Positions 51,124-59,916 are shown, counted from the stretch's first letter. The stretch is DNA of 64,000 bases from Lysinibacillus mangiferihumi (GCF_003049665.1 NZ_PYWM01000010.1:62001-126000); one strand, 5' to 3'. The notes: generated by a model not told the origin, from the letters alone. Numbers and translations: made by a program.

Positions 51124-51351
51124 ATGCATACAGCAGTATTAGTAGCTTTAATTATCGTATCATTAGCATTGATTGTTGTAGTCTTATTACAATCTAGTAA
51201 AAGTGCAGGCTTGTCAGGTGCCATCTCGGGTGGAGCTGAACAACTATTCGGCAAGCAAAAAGCACGTGGTATGGATTTAATTCTTCACCGTACAACAATT
51301 GTATTATCCATTTTATTCTTTATTTTAGCAGTTGCGATTGCAAAACTATAA
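51124..51351 (+). CDS. secG: Preprotein translocase subunit SecG
   Basis: SecG is a small accessory subunit of the SecYEG channel. The 75-residue protein has two membrane helices ([18 protein letters not shown] and [11 protein letters not shown]) linked by a cytosolic loop with the family motif [29 protein letters not shown] 51124 is chosen because the GTG at 51115 is inside the ribosome site GGGAGGTG. A TATAAT at 51075-51080 may be its promoter. Position before est-rnr-smpB is conserved. Confidence 0.94.
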   Translation: MHTAVLVALIIVSLALIVVVLLQSSKSAGLSGAISGGAEQLFGKQKARGMDLILHRTTIVLSILFFILAVAIAKL

Positions 51352-51555
51352 TAGTTGAAGATATGCCGCCTAACCTCAAATGGTTGGGCGTTTTCTTTTA
51401 TCTTTTAGTTCAAAGCGTAATGTTGAGATTATGTACATAGATAAACGAAGATAAATAGGTATGAATTATACTAAATATGCACTAAAATAAGCCAATGTAT
51501 CATGGATATGGCTATAATAGAGTGTATATGTTTTACAGTGAAGGAGAACTTGCGA

Positions 51556-52302
51556 ATGAATAAATCATTATCACAGCCATTTTTCTTTCAAGCAGGCCCT
51601 CGTGCCGTGTTATTATTACACGGCTTTACAGGTAGCTCGGCAGATGTGCGTATGCTTGGTAGATTTTTAGAGAAAAAAGGGTATACTACATTAGCGCCAC
51701 ATTATAAAGGCCACGGTGTGCAACCAGAAGAACTCATTACAACAGGTCCAGCTGATTGGTGGCAAGATGTCAAAGCGGCCTACCAACAATTACAAGATGC
51801 TGGCTATCAAGAAATTGCGGTGGCAGGCTTATCACTTGGCGGTGTGATGGCTTTAAATGTAGCGCTCAACAATCCTGTACAAGGTATTGTGACAATGTGT
51901 GCACCAATGACCATGCGAACAACAGACGTAATGTTCGAAGGCGTCTTAAAATATGCAAAAGACTATAAAAAATTTGAAGGTAAAACTGAAGCGGAAATTG
52001 ATGCAGAAGTAGCGTTAATTGCTGACAAAGGGATGCCGTCATTACAAGAACTTCGTGAGTTTATTGCGCAGACTCGAAAAGAAATTGATATGATTTATGC
52101 CCCTATATTTGTCGTACAAGCGACAAATGATGAGGTTATAGAGACAGAATCTGCCAACATTATATATAATCAAACTGAGTCACTAGAAAAGTATATCAAG
52201 TGGTATGAAAACTCAAAACATGTCATTACATTAGATCAAGAAAAAGATCAACTACATGAAGATATTTATCGTTTTTTAGAAGGGCTAAATTGGGCACACT
52301 AA
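51556..52302 (+). CDS. est: Carboxylesterase (Est30 type)
   Basis: This 248-residue alpha/beta hydrolase hydrolyses short acyl esters. It has the oxyanion motif [10 protein letters not shown] (19-28), nucleophile Ser93 in GLSLGG, acid Asp in QATNDEV (about 192) and His in SKHVITLD (about 222). Length and sequence match the Est30/YvaK group found next to rnr in Bacillaceae. ATG 51556 follows GAAGGAGAA; the frame from 51502 extends upstream without a ribosome site. The physiological ester is not known. Confidence 0.92.
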   Translation: MNKSLSQPFFFQAGPRAVLLLHGFTGSSADVRMLGRFLEKKGYTTLAPHYKGHGVQPEELITTGPADWWQDVKAAYQQLQDAGYQEIAVAGLSLGGVMALNVALNNPVQGIVTMCAPMTMRTTDVMFEGVLKYAKDYKKFEGKTEAEIDAEVALIADKGMPSLQELREFIAQTRKEIDMIYAPIFVVQATNDEVIETESANIIYNQTESLEKYIKWYENSKHVITLDQEKDQLHEDIYRFLEGLNWAH

Positions 52303-52339
52303 AAATGAATAAGGATTTTTATATGAGGGAGGGAATAGT

Positions 52340-54787
52340 ATGACAGACAAAAAAGATTCACTACAAAGTCGTTTACTCGATTTTTTCGGTGAAGAAGAAT
52401 ATAAACCGTTAACCGTTGGAGAAATCGAAGACGAATTCGGGTTTGAAGATGCAGAAGAATTTAAGGAGCTTGTCAAAACGCTCGTGCGAATGGAAGGGCA
52501 GGGCTTAGTTGTTCGCTCACGCTCCAATCGCTACGGCTTACCGGAGCGCATGAATTTACTCCGAGGTAAATTTATCGGTCATGCAAAAGGATTTGGCTTT
52601 GTGACACCGGATATTGAAGGGATGGATGATGTTTTCATTCCACCGCACGAAGTAAATGGTGCCATCAATGGCGACACGGTCCTCATTCGCGTATTAAAGG
52701 AATCCTTTGGCGATCGCCGTGAAGGCACCGTGACAAAGGTTGTGGAACGCGGACAAACAACATTTGTAGGCACATTCCAAGCAAATAGAGGCTTTGGCTT
52801 CGTCGTATTGGACGATAAAAAACTACCAATGGACATCTTTATCGCAAAAGGCGATACATTAGGTGCGGTTGATGGTCACAAAGTTGTCGTAGAAATTGCC
52901 ACATGGCCAGAAGATTTAAAATCAGCAACAGGCTATATTACAAAAATTTTAGGGCATAAAAATGACCCAGGTGTCGATATTTTATCGATTCTGTATAAAC
53001 ATGACATTCCACCAGAGTTTCCAGAAGAAGTCATCGCTGCTGCACAACGTGTGCCAGATGAAATTTCACCAGCCGATTTAGAAGGTCGTCGTGATTTACG
53101 CCATGAAACCATCGTTACTATCGATGGTGCAGATGCAAAAGATTTAGATGATGCGGTAACAGTGACAAAAAATGTAGATGGTTCTTACAAGCTTGGCGTA
53201 CATATTGCAGATGTCAGCTACTATGTAACACAAGGCTCTGTAATTGATATTGAAGCATATGACCGAGCGACAAGTGTCTATTTAACAGACCGCGTTATCC
53301 CAATGATTCCGCATCGACTGTCAAACGGTATTTGTTCATTAAATCCGCAAGTAGACCGACTAACGCTATCATGTGAAATGATTATTGATGGCAATGGGAA
53401 TGTGATTGCGCATGAAATTTTCCAAAGTGTCATTAAAACGACAGAGCGTATGACGTACAAAGATGTTTATAAAATTCTAGAAGAACAAGATGAAGCCCTT
53501 ATTGCTCGCTATGAGCCACTTGTACCGATGTTTAAAAATATGGCAGAGCTATCGAAAATTTTACGCCGCAAACGTGAGCTACGTGGTGCTATTGACTTTG
53601 ACTTTAAAGAGTCGAAAGTAATCGTCGATGAAGATGGCTGGCCAGTCGATATTGAACTACGTGAACGAACAGTTGCAGAAAAGTTAATTGAAGATTTCAT
53701 GCTTGCAGCGAACGAAACAGTGGCAGAGCATTTCCATTGGATGAATGTACCGTTCCTATACCGTATTCACGAAGATCCGAAGCCAGAAAAACTACAACGC
53801 TTCTTTGAATTCGTCACAAACTTCGGTATTTTAATTAAAGGTACAGGCAATACGGTGCATCCAAAAGCATTGCAAGATGTGTTAACAGCCATTGAAGGCA
53901 TGCCAGAGGAGCCAGTTATTTCCACGATGTTACTACGCTCTATGCAACAAGCGAAGTACTATCCAGAAAGCATTGGTCACTTCGGTTTATCGACAGATTT
54001 CTATACCCATTTCACATCACCAATTCGTCGTTATCCTGACTTAGTTGTCCACCGTTTAATTCGCACGTACTTAATTAATAAAGACACGTCGAAAGAAACG
54101 ATTGCACAGTGGTCAATGGCAATGGATGAAATTGCTGACCATACATCAGAACGCGAACGTCGTGCAGTTGATGCAGAACGCGATACAGACTCACTGAAAA
54201 AAGCACAATATATGTCTGATAAAATCGGGGAAGAATTCGAAGGTATTGTGTCTTCTGTTACGAACTTCGGTATCTTTATCGAGCTACCAAACACGATTGA
54301 AGGACTTGTGCATATTAGCAATATGACCGACGATTACTATCGCTTCGATGATCGCCAAATGATGATGATTGGTGAACGTACAAACCGCCAATTCCGCATC
54401 GGTGATGAAGTCAAAGTACGAGTTGCAAACGTCATTATCGAGGAGTCATCAATTGACTTTGAAATCGTAGGAATGGTAACTTCTTATGGAAGAACAAGAA
54501 AAGCCACACCTACTGTTATTCATGCACGCAAAAACTATAGTGACAACAAAGACGGACGCAGCAGCCGAAGCAATCGTTCAGGCGGTGGCAGAGGTCGCCG
54601 TGACGAGGAAAAACAAAGCCGTGGCGACTCATCAAAACGCAGAGAACGCGGTGACAGCGATCGCGATCCACGTGGCCGACGCAAAGATAGCTCAAGCCCT
54701 GGCCCGAAAAAAGGCGTAAAACAAAAACAAAAGTTTTACGAAGGCATCGCCAAAAAAGGCAAAAAGAAAAAAACAAAACGTAAATAA
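52340..54787 (+). CDS. rnr: Ribonuclease R
   Basis: RNase R is a processive 3'-5' exonuclease that can unwind structured RNA. It degrades faulty mRNAs, including those released by tmRNA and SmpB. The 815-residue protein has an N-terminal helix-turn-helix, two cold-shock domains (about 75-220), the catalytic RNB domain ([20 protein letters not shown] with the metal aspartates, about 257-276), an S1 domain (about 630-715) and a Lys/Arg/Ser-rich tail. The order rnr-smpB is conserved and joins rescue and decay functions. Confidence 0.96.
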   Translation: MTDKKDSLQSRLLDFFGEEEYKPLTVGEIEDEFGFEDAEEFKELVKTLVRMEGQGLVVRSRSNRYGLPERMNLLRGKFIGHAKGFGFVTPDIEGMDDVFIPPHEVNGAINGDTVLIRVLKESFGDRREGTVTKVVERGQTTFVGTFQANRGFGFVVLDDKKLPMDIFIAKGDTLGAVDGHKVVVEIATWPEDLKSATGYITKILGHKNDPGVDILSILYKHDIPPEFPEEVIAAAQRVPDEISPADLEGRRDLRHETIVTIDGADAKDLDDAVTVTKNVDGSYKLGVHIADVSYYVTQGSVIDIEAYDRATSVYLTDRVIPMIPHRLSNGICSLNPQVDRLTLSCEMIIDGNGNVIAHEIFQSVIKTTERMTYKDVYKILEEQDEALIARYEPLVPMFKNMAELSKILRRKRELRGAIDFDFKESKVIVDEDGWPVDIELRERTVAEKLIEDFMLAANETVAEHFHWMNVPFLYRIHEDPKPEKLQRFFEFVTNFGILIKGTGNTVHPKALQDVLTAIEGMPEEPVISTMLLRSMQQAKYYPESIGHFGLSTDFYTHFTSPIRRYPDLVVHRLIRTYLINKDTSKETIAQWSMAMDEIADHTSERERRAVDAERDTDSLKKAQYMSDKIGEEFEGIVSSVTNFGIFIELPNTIEGLVHISNMTDDYYRFDDRQMMMIGERTNRQFRIGDEVKVRVANVIIEESSIDFEIVGMVTSYGRTRKATPTVIHARKNYSDNKDGRSSRSNRSGGGRGRRDEEKQSRGDSSKRRERGDSDRDPRGRRKDSSSPGPKKGVKQKQKFYEGIAKKGKKKKTKRK

Positions 54788-54848
54788 TGAAAAAATCCAG
54801 CGTGAGCAGGCTAAGCCCTGCTCAACCTTTGAATAGAGGGTGAACTAA

Positions 54849-55316
54849 ATGGCAAAAGGTACTGGGAAAGTATTAGCACAAAACAAAAAAGCAGGACATG
54901 ACTACTTTATTGAAGACACAATTGAAGCGGGCATGGTACTAACAGGCACAGAAATTAAAGCTATTCGTGCAGGCAAAGTCCAATTGCGCGACTCATACGT
55001 TCGAATTACAAACGGCGAAGCATGGATTAGCAACATGCACGTTAGCCCATTCGACCAAGGGAACCGTTTCAACCATGACCCATTACGCGCCCGTAAATTG
55101 CTCCTCCATAAAAAGCAAATCGGCGAACTAGTCGGCGCAGTCAAACGGGACGGCTACACCATCATCCCTTTAAAAATGTACATTAAAGACGGCTACGCCA
55201 AACTACTAATCGGCGTCGGCAAAGGGAAAAAAGACTACGACAAACGCGACGACATGCGCAAAAAAGAAGCAAAACGCGAAATGGAACGCACCTTCAAAGC
55301 AAAAAATCAATACTAA
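54849..55316 (+). CDS. smpB: SsrA-binding protein SmpB
   Basis: SmpB binds tmRNA and places it in stalled ribosomes. The 155-residue protein has the OB-fold ([41 protein letters not shown], in pieces), the signature NPHDP-like [15 protein letters not shown], and the basic C-terminal tail ([21 protein letters not shown], in pieces) that enters the mRNA channel. GAGGGTGA precedes the ATG. Its RNA partner ssrA lies 2.7 kb downstream, separated by an ECF sigma pair. Confidence 0.97.
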   Translation: MAKGTGKVLAQNKKAGHDYFIEDTIEAGMVLTGTEIKAIRAGKVQLRDSYVRITNGEAWISNMHVSPFDQGNRFNHDPLRARKLLLHKKQIGELVGAVKRDGYTIIPLKMYIKDGYAKLLIGVGKGKKDYDKRDDMRKKEAKREMERTFKAKNQY

Positions 55317-55331
55317 TAGATTACGAGGAAG

Positions 55332-55361
55332 GCTCACCACTTGTTGTGGTGAGCTTTTTTT
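55332..55361 (+). terminator. Terminator of the rnr-smpB transcript
   Basis: GCTCACCAC / GTGGTGAGC with a 5-base loop is followed by seven T residues. Confidence 0.9.
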
Positions 55362-55398
55362 ATTGATGTTCGTGGGTATCTGAGAGGGTGAGGAGGTT

Positions 55399-55691
55399 TA
55401 CCCGCGAAGTGGGGTGATTTACCCGCGGAATAAAGGGGAATACCCGCGAAGTGAGGAGGTTTACCCGCGGATTTGTGGATAATACCCGCGAAGTGAGGTG
55501 ATTTACCCGCGGAATAAAGGGGAATACCCGCGAAGAGAGGTGGTTTACCCCCAGAACGAGGGAAATATCCGCGAAGAGAGGAGGTTTACCCGCGGAATAG
55601 TGGAAAATACCCGCGAAGTGAGGAGGTTTATCCGCGGAATAGTGGAGAATACCCGCGAAGTAAGATGATTTACCCGCGGAACAAAATAATA
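55399..55691. repeat. Tandem array of 14 alternating 21-base units
   Basis: Units begin TACCCGCG and alternate between two kinds: GAATAAAGGGGAA-type and AAGTGAGGAGGTT-type endings, so the higher-order period is 42 bases. One unit is 20 bases (TACCCCCAGAACG..., near 55546); all others are 21. The array fills the gap between smpB and the sigma factor gene. There are no unique spacers, so it is not CRISPR. The minus-strand frame through it has no ribosome site and I do not accept it as a gene. Confidence 0.88.
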
Positions 55692-55724
55692 TCACCTAAA
55701 GAACAAAAAAATTTTCCATTTACT

Positions 55725-55750
55725 TGAGATTTTTTAAAAGTTTTTACGTT
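55725..55750 (+). promoter_or_regulatory. Possible ECF-type autoregulatory promoter
   Basis: TGAGAT (55725-55730), a 16-base spacer and CGTT (55747-55750) resemble ECF promoters of the TGAAAC-N16-CGT kind. It lies 24 bases before the sigma factor start. ECF sigma factors commonly activate their own gene, but the -35 has mismatches. Confidence 0.4.
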
Positions 55751-55773
55751 GTTAAAGTAAGGAGGTGGGTCCC

Positions 55774-56313
55774 ATGGATATGCAGCTGGTACAAAAAATT
55801 ATCGCTGGTGACCAACAAGCATTCCGCATCATTGTTGACACATATAAGCAACCACTCGTCAGCTATTTAACTTATCAAACGAATGACGAGGAATTGGCGA
55901 AAGATATTGCGCAAGAATCATTTATCAAATGCTACGAAAACTTACTTCATTTTAAAGGTGGTTCTTTTAAGGCATGGCTTTTTCGTATCGCGATTAATCA
56001 ACTGATTGATTTTAAAAGAAAGCATAAGGAAGATGCAACACCACTTGAGGAAACACCCTCATTAGAAACACCAGAAATATTAATAATCAAAAAAGAACAG
56101 AACGCGTTACTTCAGCAATGGCTTGCAACATTGGAACACAAAACGCACCAAGTTTTCGTCCTAAAGTATGCCAGTAATTGCTCTTATGAAGAAATCGCTG
56201 AGACACTTAATATTCCAATATCGGAAGTACGAAACCGACTGCATAGAACAAAGAAACGGCTAAGAAACGCTATGTCGAAGGGAGAGATTAATAATGAACT
56301 GCTTATCAACTGA
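55774..56313 (+). CDS. ECF RNA polymerase sigma factor
   Basis: This is a 179-residue sigma-70 family protein of the ECF class. Region 2 (about 10-75) contains NDEELAKDIAQESFIKCYENL and FKAWLFRIAINQLIDFKRK. Region 4 (about 110-165) contains HQVFVLKYASNCSYEEIAETLNIPISEVRNRLHRTKKRL (in pieces). ATG 55774 sits after TAAGGAGGTGG; GTG 55765 lies within that site. It overlaps the anti-sigma gene by 20 bases. Its regulon probably responds to envelope stress through the partner, but the signal is unknown. Confidence 0.93.
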   Translation: MDMQLVQKIIAGDQQAFRIIVDTYKQPLVSYLTYQTNDEELAKDIAQESFIKCYENLLHFKGGSFKAWLFRIAINQLIDFKRKHKEDATPLEETPSLETPEILIIKKEQNALLQQWLATLEHKTHQVFVLKYASNCSYEEIAETLNIPISEVRNRLHRTKKRLRNAMSKGEINNELLIN

Positions 56314-57658
56314 AGAAATGCACGATTTTATCGATGGACGAATAGAAGATAACAAAATGATGCAAATGGACAAGCATATTCAATCATGTGCAACCTGCTC
56401 TGCATTATTGGATGAACAACTTGAAACAGAACAGCTAATAAGCTCCCTGTTTCCTCCAGTACATGTTGACGATTCATTTACAAATCAAGTGATGAATCAA
56501 TTACCAAAGAAAAAGACTTCCCTTACAAAAAAGCGAGACTGGCGAGCAACTTTTACAGCAGTCGCATTCGTCACAGCCGCATTATTATTTCTAGTATTCT
56601 CAACTATGCAACAGGAGCCAGCAACTAGTTCTACCCCCATTACGATAAAAGTAAAAGACGTTAAGCTCACAGATGCTTACATTACAGTGACTCTAGCTAC
56701 ATCTGGCTATAAAGGTGATGAAAATTTCTTCAATGAAGCAACCGTGGGAGATGTAGCACTCGTACTACCAAACGGGAAAAGTGAAATAGCTAGTTATTCT
56801 GCAGAGCAATCAATGAATGAGATTAAATTTGAGTTCCCCTTATTTAATGTGACACATGATGAATTTAAACTTCTTTTTAACTATCAACACATTTATGACG
56901 TAGATGGTCAGTGGACGCTGGAAGTACCGATTGATCGCAAGGAATTGTTAGCCCAAACAGAGACTGTCACGCTACGTTCTGCCTTTGAAAAAGACGGCAT
57001 TGATGTCAACTTTATTCGTGCACAACATGGACCACAGAACTCTCTCTTCAAATTTGAAACAACATTTACGGAGGACATGGCAACATTCGTAGAGCAACAA
57101 GTAGAAAAGTTTACAGTTGATTTACCGCTAGCAGAAAAAGAAGCTTATGCAGGCTATAATGCACAAATACTATATGACGTTATTGACGCTGATGGACAAA
57201 AATTAAAACGCTCGATGCCTGAAGATAACGTCAATATTCAAAATGATCGCTACGCTCATACTGAAACAATTAGTGCCTATCCAAGTGTAAAAGAAGGCGG
57301 CTATATAGCTGTTACTGGTGCCAAGTTTGAGTTGCCGACGAATGTCCGACATCCGCTAACTTTAGACCAATTACCGTACTCCTTTACTTATAAAGATACA
57401 GTATATGAAGTAAAGCTCTTACCCAACCAACGTCTTGAAATTTCCTCAGACGCAAAGGCAACGACGATTAACGACTGGCATATTACAGTGAATAATAAAC
57501 CAGCATGGGATACAGCCCGTGTCCGAAAAGATAAAGAAAAACAGTATACAACAATCACATTCGATGAGGGGATTCAATTAGATTCGTTTATCCTTTACGG
57601 TCAAACAGAATTAAAATATGTTTACTTTGATGAACCAATTCGTGTGGATATACGATAA
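56294..57658 (+). CDS. Zinc-binding membrane anti-sigma factor
   Basis: This 454-residue protein has a cytosolic N-terminal zinc-finger anti-sigma domain (HIQSCATC, the H-x3-C-x2-C motif near 29-36). One membrane helix follows (ATFTAVAFVTAALLFLVFS, near 85-103), then a large extracytoplasmic domain of about 345 residues of unknown type. In such proteins the cytosolic domain holds the sigma factor until the outer domain perceives stress. Overlap with the sigma gene is typical. The outer domain has no signature I can name. Confidence 0.85.
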   Translation: MNCLSTEEMHDFIDGRIEDNKMMQMDKHIQSCATCSALLDEQLETEQLISSLFPPVHVDDSFTNQVMNQLPKKKTSLTKKRDWRATFTAVAFVTAALLFLVFSTMQQEPATSSTPITIKVKDVKLTDAYITVTLATSGYKGDENFFNEATVGDVALVLPNGKSEIASYSAEQSMNEIKFEFPLFNVTHDEFKLLFNYQHIYDVDGQWTLEVPIDRKELLAQTETVTLRSAFEKDGIDVNFIRAQHGPQNSLFKFETTFTEDMATFVEQQVEKFTVDLPLAEKEAYAGYNAQILYDVIDADGQKLKRSMPEDNVNIQNDRYAHTETISAYPSVKEGGYIAVTGAKFELPTNVRHPLTLDQLPYSFTYKDTVYEVKLLPNQRLEISSDAKATTINDWHITVNNKPAWDTARVRKDKEKQYTTITFDEGIQLDSFILYGQTELKYVYFDEPIRVDIR

Positions 57659-57718
57659 CTATAAAAGTTGCTGGGGCATAACTTAATAATAAGCGTGTAC
57701 TCGTTGATAGTAGCGCAA

Positions 57719-57773
57719 CTGGCGACTTTTAGCATGGATAACTGTGCTAAGAGTCGCCAGCATCTTTGCTTTT
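57719..57773 (+). terminator. Terminator of the sigma/anti-sigma operon
   Basis: A 16-bp stem (CTGGCGACTTTTAGCA with its near-perfect complement at 57745-57760, one G-U) is followed by a T-rich stretch CATCTTTGCTTTT. Confidence 0.8.
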
Positions 57774-57994
57774 GTAATGATGTCCCTTTAAGTAAGCGTT
57801 GTACTACTAGTGACATACAATGCATGCCTATAAATCTGTAAATAAGGCACTATACTTGAAGTAAAGCTTGGTTTGTTTTATAATATGAATTGTTAATGCC
57901 AGATGTATTGAAGCGTAGTACTACTCTTCAACCGTACTAGAAGCAATTCTAGCTCTTTGTTTGATCGACGCCACGAGCCTCGCATCATATTCAA

Positions 57995-58347
57995 GGGGAC
58001 GTTACGGATTCGACAGGGATGGTTCAAGCTTTGGTCGCGCGTCGGAGGTCTCGGCTCCGTCATCAACGGAAGTTATATAATAACTGGCAAACAACAAAAC
58101 TTAGCTTTCGCAGCGTAAGCTCGTAAGCGCTCTGCCTCTCTATCGCCCATGTAGAGTACGTAGGGCCCAACTTTAGTGGGATACGGTCGATGGTGCCACC
58201 TGAGTCACCGGCAAGAGATTTCCAGGTTAGCGTACAGGACGCCTGTTTGTCGGCATAATGCTACGCGAATTGCGAATGGACAAACTACACGCGTAGAAGC
58301 TGAAGTATTGGAGTCTTTGGACGCGGGTTCGACTCCCGCCGTCTCCA
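57995..58347 (+). ncRNA. ssrA: Transfer-messenger RNA
   Basis: tmRNA frees stalled ribosomes and tags the nascent peptide for ClpXP. The 5' end GGGGACG pairs with CGTCTCC at the 3' end. The 5' tRNA-like part has TTACGGATTCGACAGGGATGG and the T arm reads GGGTTCGACTCCC. The resume frame (after TAATAACT) encodes GKQQNLAFAA and stops at TAA, giving the tag A-GKQQNLAFAA, with the hydrophobic AFAA end seen in Firmicutes. The discriminator A is followed by TTT, so CCA is not encoded. The 3' end is the junction with the mobile element. Confidence 0.96.
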
Positions 58348-58398
58348 TTTTAAAAACCGTTATTTGTGGCGTTATATCAACGTTCAAATGGCGTACAT

Positions 58399-58425
58399 AG
58401 CGTCTGACGCTGTACAAACGTACAG
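58399..58425. repeat. Overlapping inverted repeats between attL and the integrase gene
   Basis: AGCGTCTGACGCT (58399-58411) is a perfect palindrome around T. It overlaps CTGTAC-AAAC-GTACAG (58410-58425), a perfect 6-bp inverted repeat. A further GTACAT (58393-58398) lies on the left. Their place suits accessory recombinase sites or an operator for int. Confidence 0.5.
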
Positions 58426-58443
58426 TCAAGCGGACAACAATCG

Positions 58444-58477
58444 ACCTTCTAATCTTAACGGATTAGGAGGTTTTTTT
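58444..58477 (+). terminator. Terminator-like hairpin containing the integrase ribosome site
   Basis: ACCTTCTAATC (58444-58454) pairs with GATTAGGAGGT (58461-58471) with one G-U, followed by seven T residues. It can terminate ssrA readthrough. Its 3' arm contains AGGAGG, the only good ribosome site for the integrase GTG at 58480. Confidence 0.7.
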
Positions 58478-58479
58478 GC

Positions 58480-59454
58480 GTGGTTAAACGTACAAGAAAA
58501 CATGGCGCGTTTGCGGTCGATGAAACATTCGATATTGATATTAAACGCAGTGAGGATAGACGCGACTCATTGATGGTTCAGCAAGCATTGAAAACGGTCT
58601 TTCGTCAAATGGAAATCAGCGGTAACAGACCGCGAACAATCGAAAGTTATGCGTTTGCATGGAACGAATTTATCAAGGTGACAAGCGTTCGATACATCGA
58701 GGATATTGATGCGGATATGATTTACGATTACTTGAACGAAATCGACGTATCAAATGCAACGAAGCTAGTTCGCTTGAAATCGTTGAAGGCAATTCTTAAT
58801 CGTTTCTTTGATAATCGTTGGATTGAGATTCGTTTTTGGTCGAAGATTCAAATTAAAGTTGATAAGACGATCAAAGGGGCATCAAAAGAGAGTGACGTTG
58901 AAGTATTGCTATCGCTTATTGACCGCAGCACTTACGTTGGTTTCCGTGATTCAGTTGCGATTTTACTAATGTATAAAACGGGGCTACGTATTACAACGAT
59001 TGGAGAATTGCGTGAACGTCATATCGACTTTACCTCTAATACGATTGATATGGACGGTGCTGTCCTTAAAAATCGCGATACTTTAAAGCTACCTATAGAC
59101 GATCAGTTGGCGGAAATGTTGAGAGTATTAATCGAGAAAAACAAGCAGATTCGCCGTAAATACAATACGCGTAATACTTACGTTTTCTTATCCGCTAATG
59201 GACAAGGCATTAATAATAGCCAGTCGTCCAGTAACGCAATTTCAAAGTCATTAACGAAGTATGCAAGAGAGTTCGGCTTAAAGAACGTCAATGCTCACGC
59301 GTTAAGACGAGCATTTGCGACTAACTTATTAAATCAAGGCGCTAATGTCGCTTTAATATCGAAAGCTCTCGGACACAAAAGTTTGGAGACAACAACCGTC
59401 TATCTCGATTTAGAGAAGGAATTTGTCGCAGAGTCTTTACGTGATTATTTATAA
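58480..59454 (+). CDS. Tyrosine recombinase (integrase)
   Basis: The 324-residue integrase catalyses insertion and excision of the element at ssrA. The N-terminal SAM-like core-binding domain covers about 30-115. The catalytic domain has a complete active site: Arg170 (KTGLRITT), Lys203 (TLKLP), His273 and Arg276 (HALRRAFAT), His299 (LGHKS) and Tyr308 (TTVYLDL). It starts at GTG 58480, nine bases after AGGAGG, and lies 132 bases inside the left end, pointing away from ssrA. It is simple in architecture, without an AP2-like arm-binding domain, closer to XerC/D-like and transposon recombinases than to lambda integrase. Confidence 0.94.
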   Translation: MVKRTRKHGAFAVDETFDIDIKRSEDRRDSLMVQQALKTVFRQMEISGNRPRTIESYAFAWNEFIKVTSVRYIEDIDADMIYDYLNEIDVSNATKLVRLKSLKAILNRFFDNRWIEIRFWSKIQIKVDKTIKGASKESDVEVLLSLIDRSTYVGFRDSVAILLMYKTGLRITTIGELRERHIDFTSNTIDMDGAVLKNRDTLKLPIDDQLAEMLRVLIEKNKQIRRKYNTRNTYVFLSANGQGINNSQSSSNAISKSLTKYAREFGLKNVNAHALRRAFATNLLNQGANVALISKALGHKSLETTTVYLDLEKEFVAESLRDYL

Positions 59455-59457
59455 ACA

Positions 59458-59565
59458 GAAAAAAGCCGCTAGTGCGATAACACTAACGACTTCTAACTTA
59501 ATACGATTACACTAAAGTTTCTGAGGCCATAGTGTATTTATAACCTTACTTTAGCATTTTGTAAA
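59458..59565 (-). ncRNA. Candidate short RNA antisense to the int-downstream region
   Basis: On the minus strand TTTACA (59565-59560), a 17-base spacer and TATAAA (59542-59537) predict a start near 59530. An 11-bp hairpin (AGTCGTTAGTG with CACTAGCGGCT, two G-U pairs) followed by six T residues ends at about 59459. The predicted transcript is roughly 70 bases and contains no reading frame. Such sizes are usual for counter-transcript RNAs. Both signals are seen in sequence; transcription is inferred. Confidence 0.5.
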
Positions 59566-59576
59566 AAAATGTTCAA

Positions 59577-59916
59577 GTCCGAGGTCTGTTAAGTGCACCA
59601 TTTTTTAGTGAAATCACAAGTGGTTGCCCAATAACACTCTAACCTGGAAAGGTTTGTCGTACCGATGCACAAAAGCGACTATATCACATGTCAAGCCGTT
59701 TCCTTGTTTACGGTTGTGAAGAATCGGGGAGTACGCCCAATTTAACGGTACGGTGGTTTACTGGCTAACTACGGTTAGGGTAAGCGCAGCCAAGCGGACA
59801 AGCAGTTAGCAAAAGCTAACCAATAAAGGACGGTTCGCACACGTAGGACAGTAATTACGTGAGGTAACGCAGAACGAAAGTTCTCTACGAAACAAGGCGA
59901 CATAGAAACCTCGGAC
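59577..59916 (+). ncRNA. Large structured RNA candidate, class unknown
   Basis: GTCCGAGGT (59577-59585) pairs perfectly with ACCTCGGAC (59908-59916) and closes a 340-base domain without reading frame. Inside are: AACCT-GGAA-AGGTT (59641-59654), a long-range helix CGTACCG / CGGTACG (59658-59664 and 59746-59752), CACA/TGTG with CCGT/ACGG (59685-59718), TTAC...CTAAC-TACG-GTTAG...GTAA (59758-59783), GTTAGC-AAAA-GCTAAC (59805-59820), CACGTA / TACGTG (59840-59861) and AGAAC-GAAA-GTTCT (59871-59884). GNRA and UNCG loops appear in this form only on the plus strand, which sets the orientation. I see no match to RNase P, group I or group II intron cores. A single-strand origin is an alternative. Confidence 0.65.

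Noticed and set aside
55399..55691. CRISPR array
   Set aside because: The units are contiguous 21-base repeats without unique spacers, and no cas gene is present.
55360..55695. 111-residue minus-strand reading frame through the 21-base array
   Set aside because: Since 21 is a multiple of 3, tandem units keep any stop-free frame open. There is no ribosome site and the peptide is only the repeat translated.
58176..58429. Two overlapping 74-residue frames over the ssrA 3' half
   Set aside because: They lie inside the tmRNA gene on both strands and have no ribosome sites.
59577..59916. Group I or group II intron, or RNase P RNA, as identity of the structured segment
   Set aside because: The group I P-Q-R-S cores, a group II domain V and the RNase P core GAGGAAAGTCC / ACAGAA were looked for by eye and not found. 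A covariance search is still needed.
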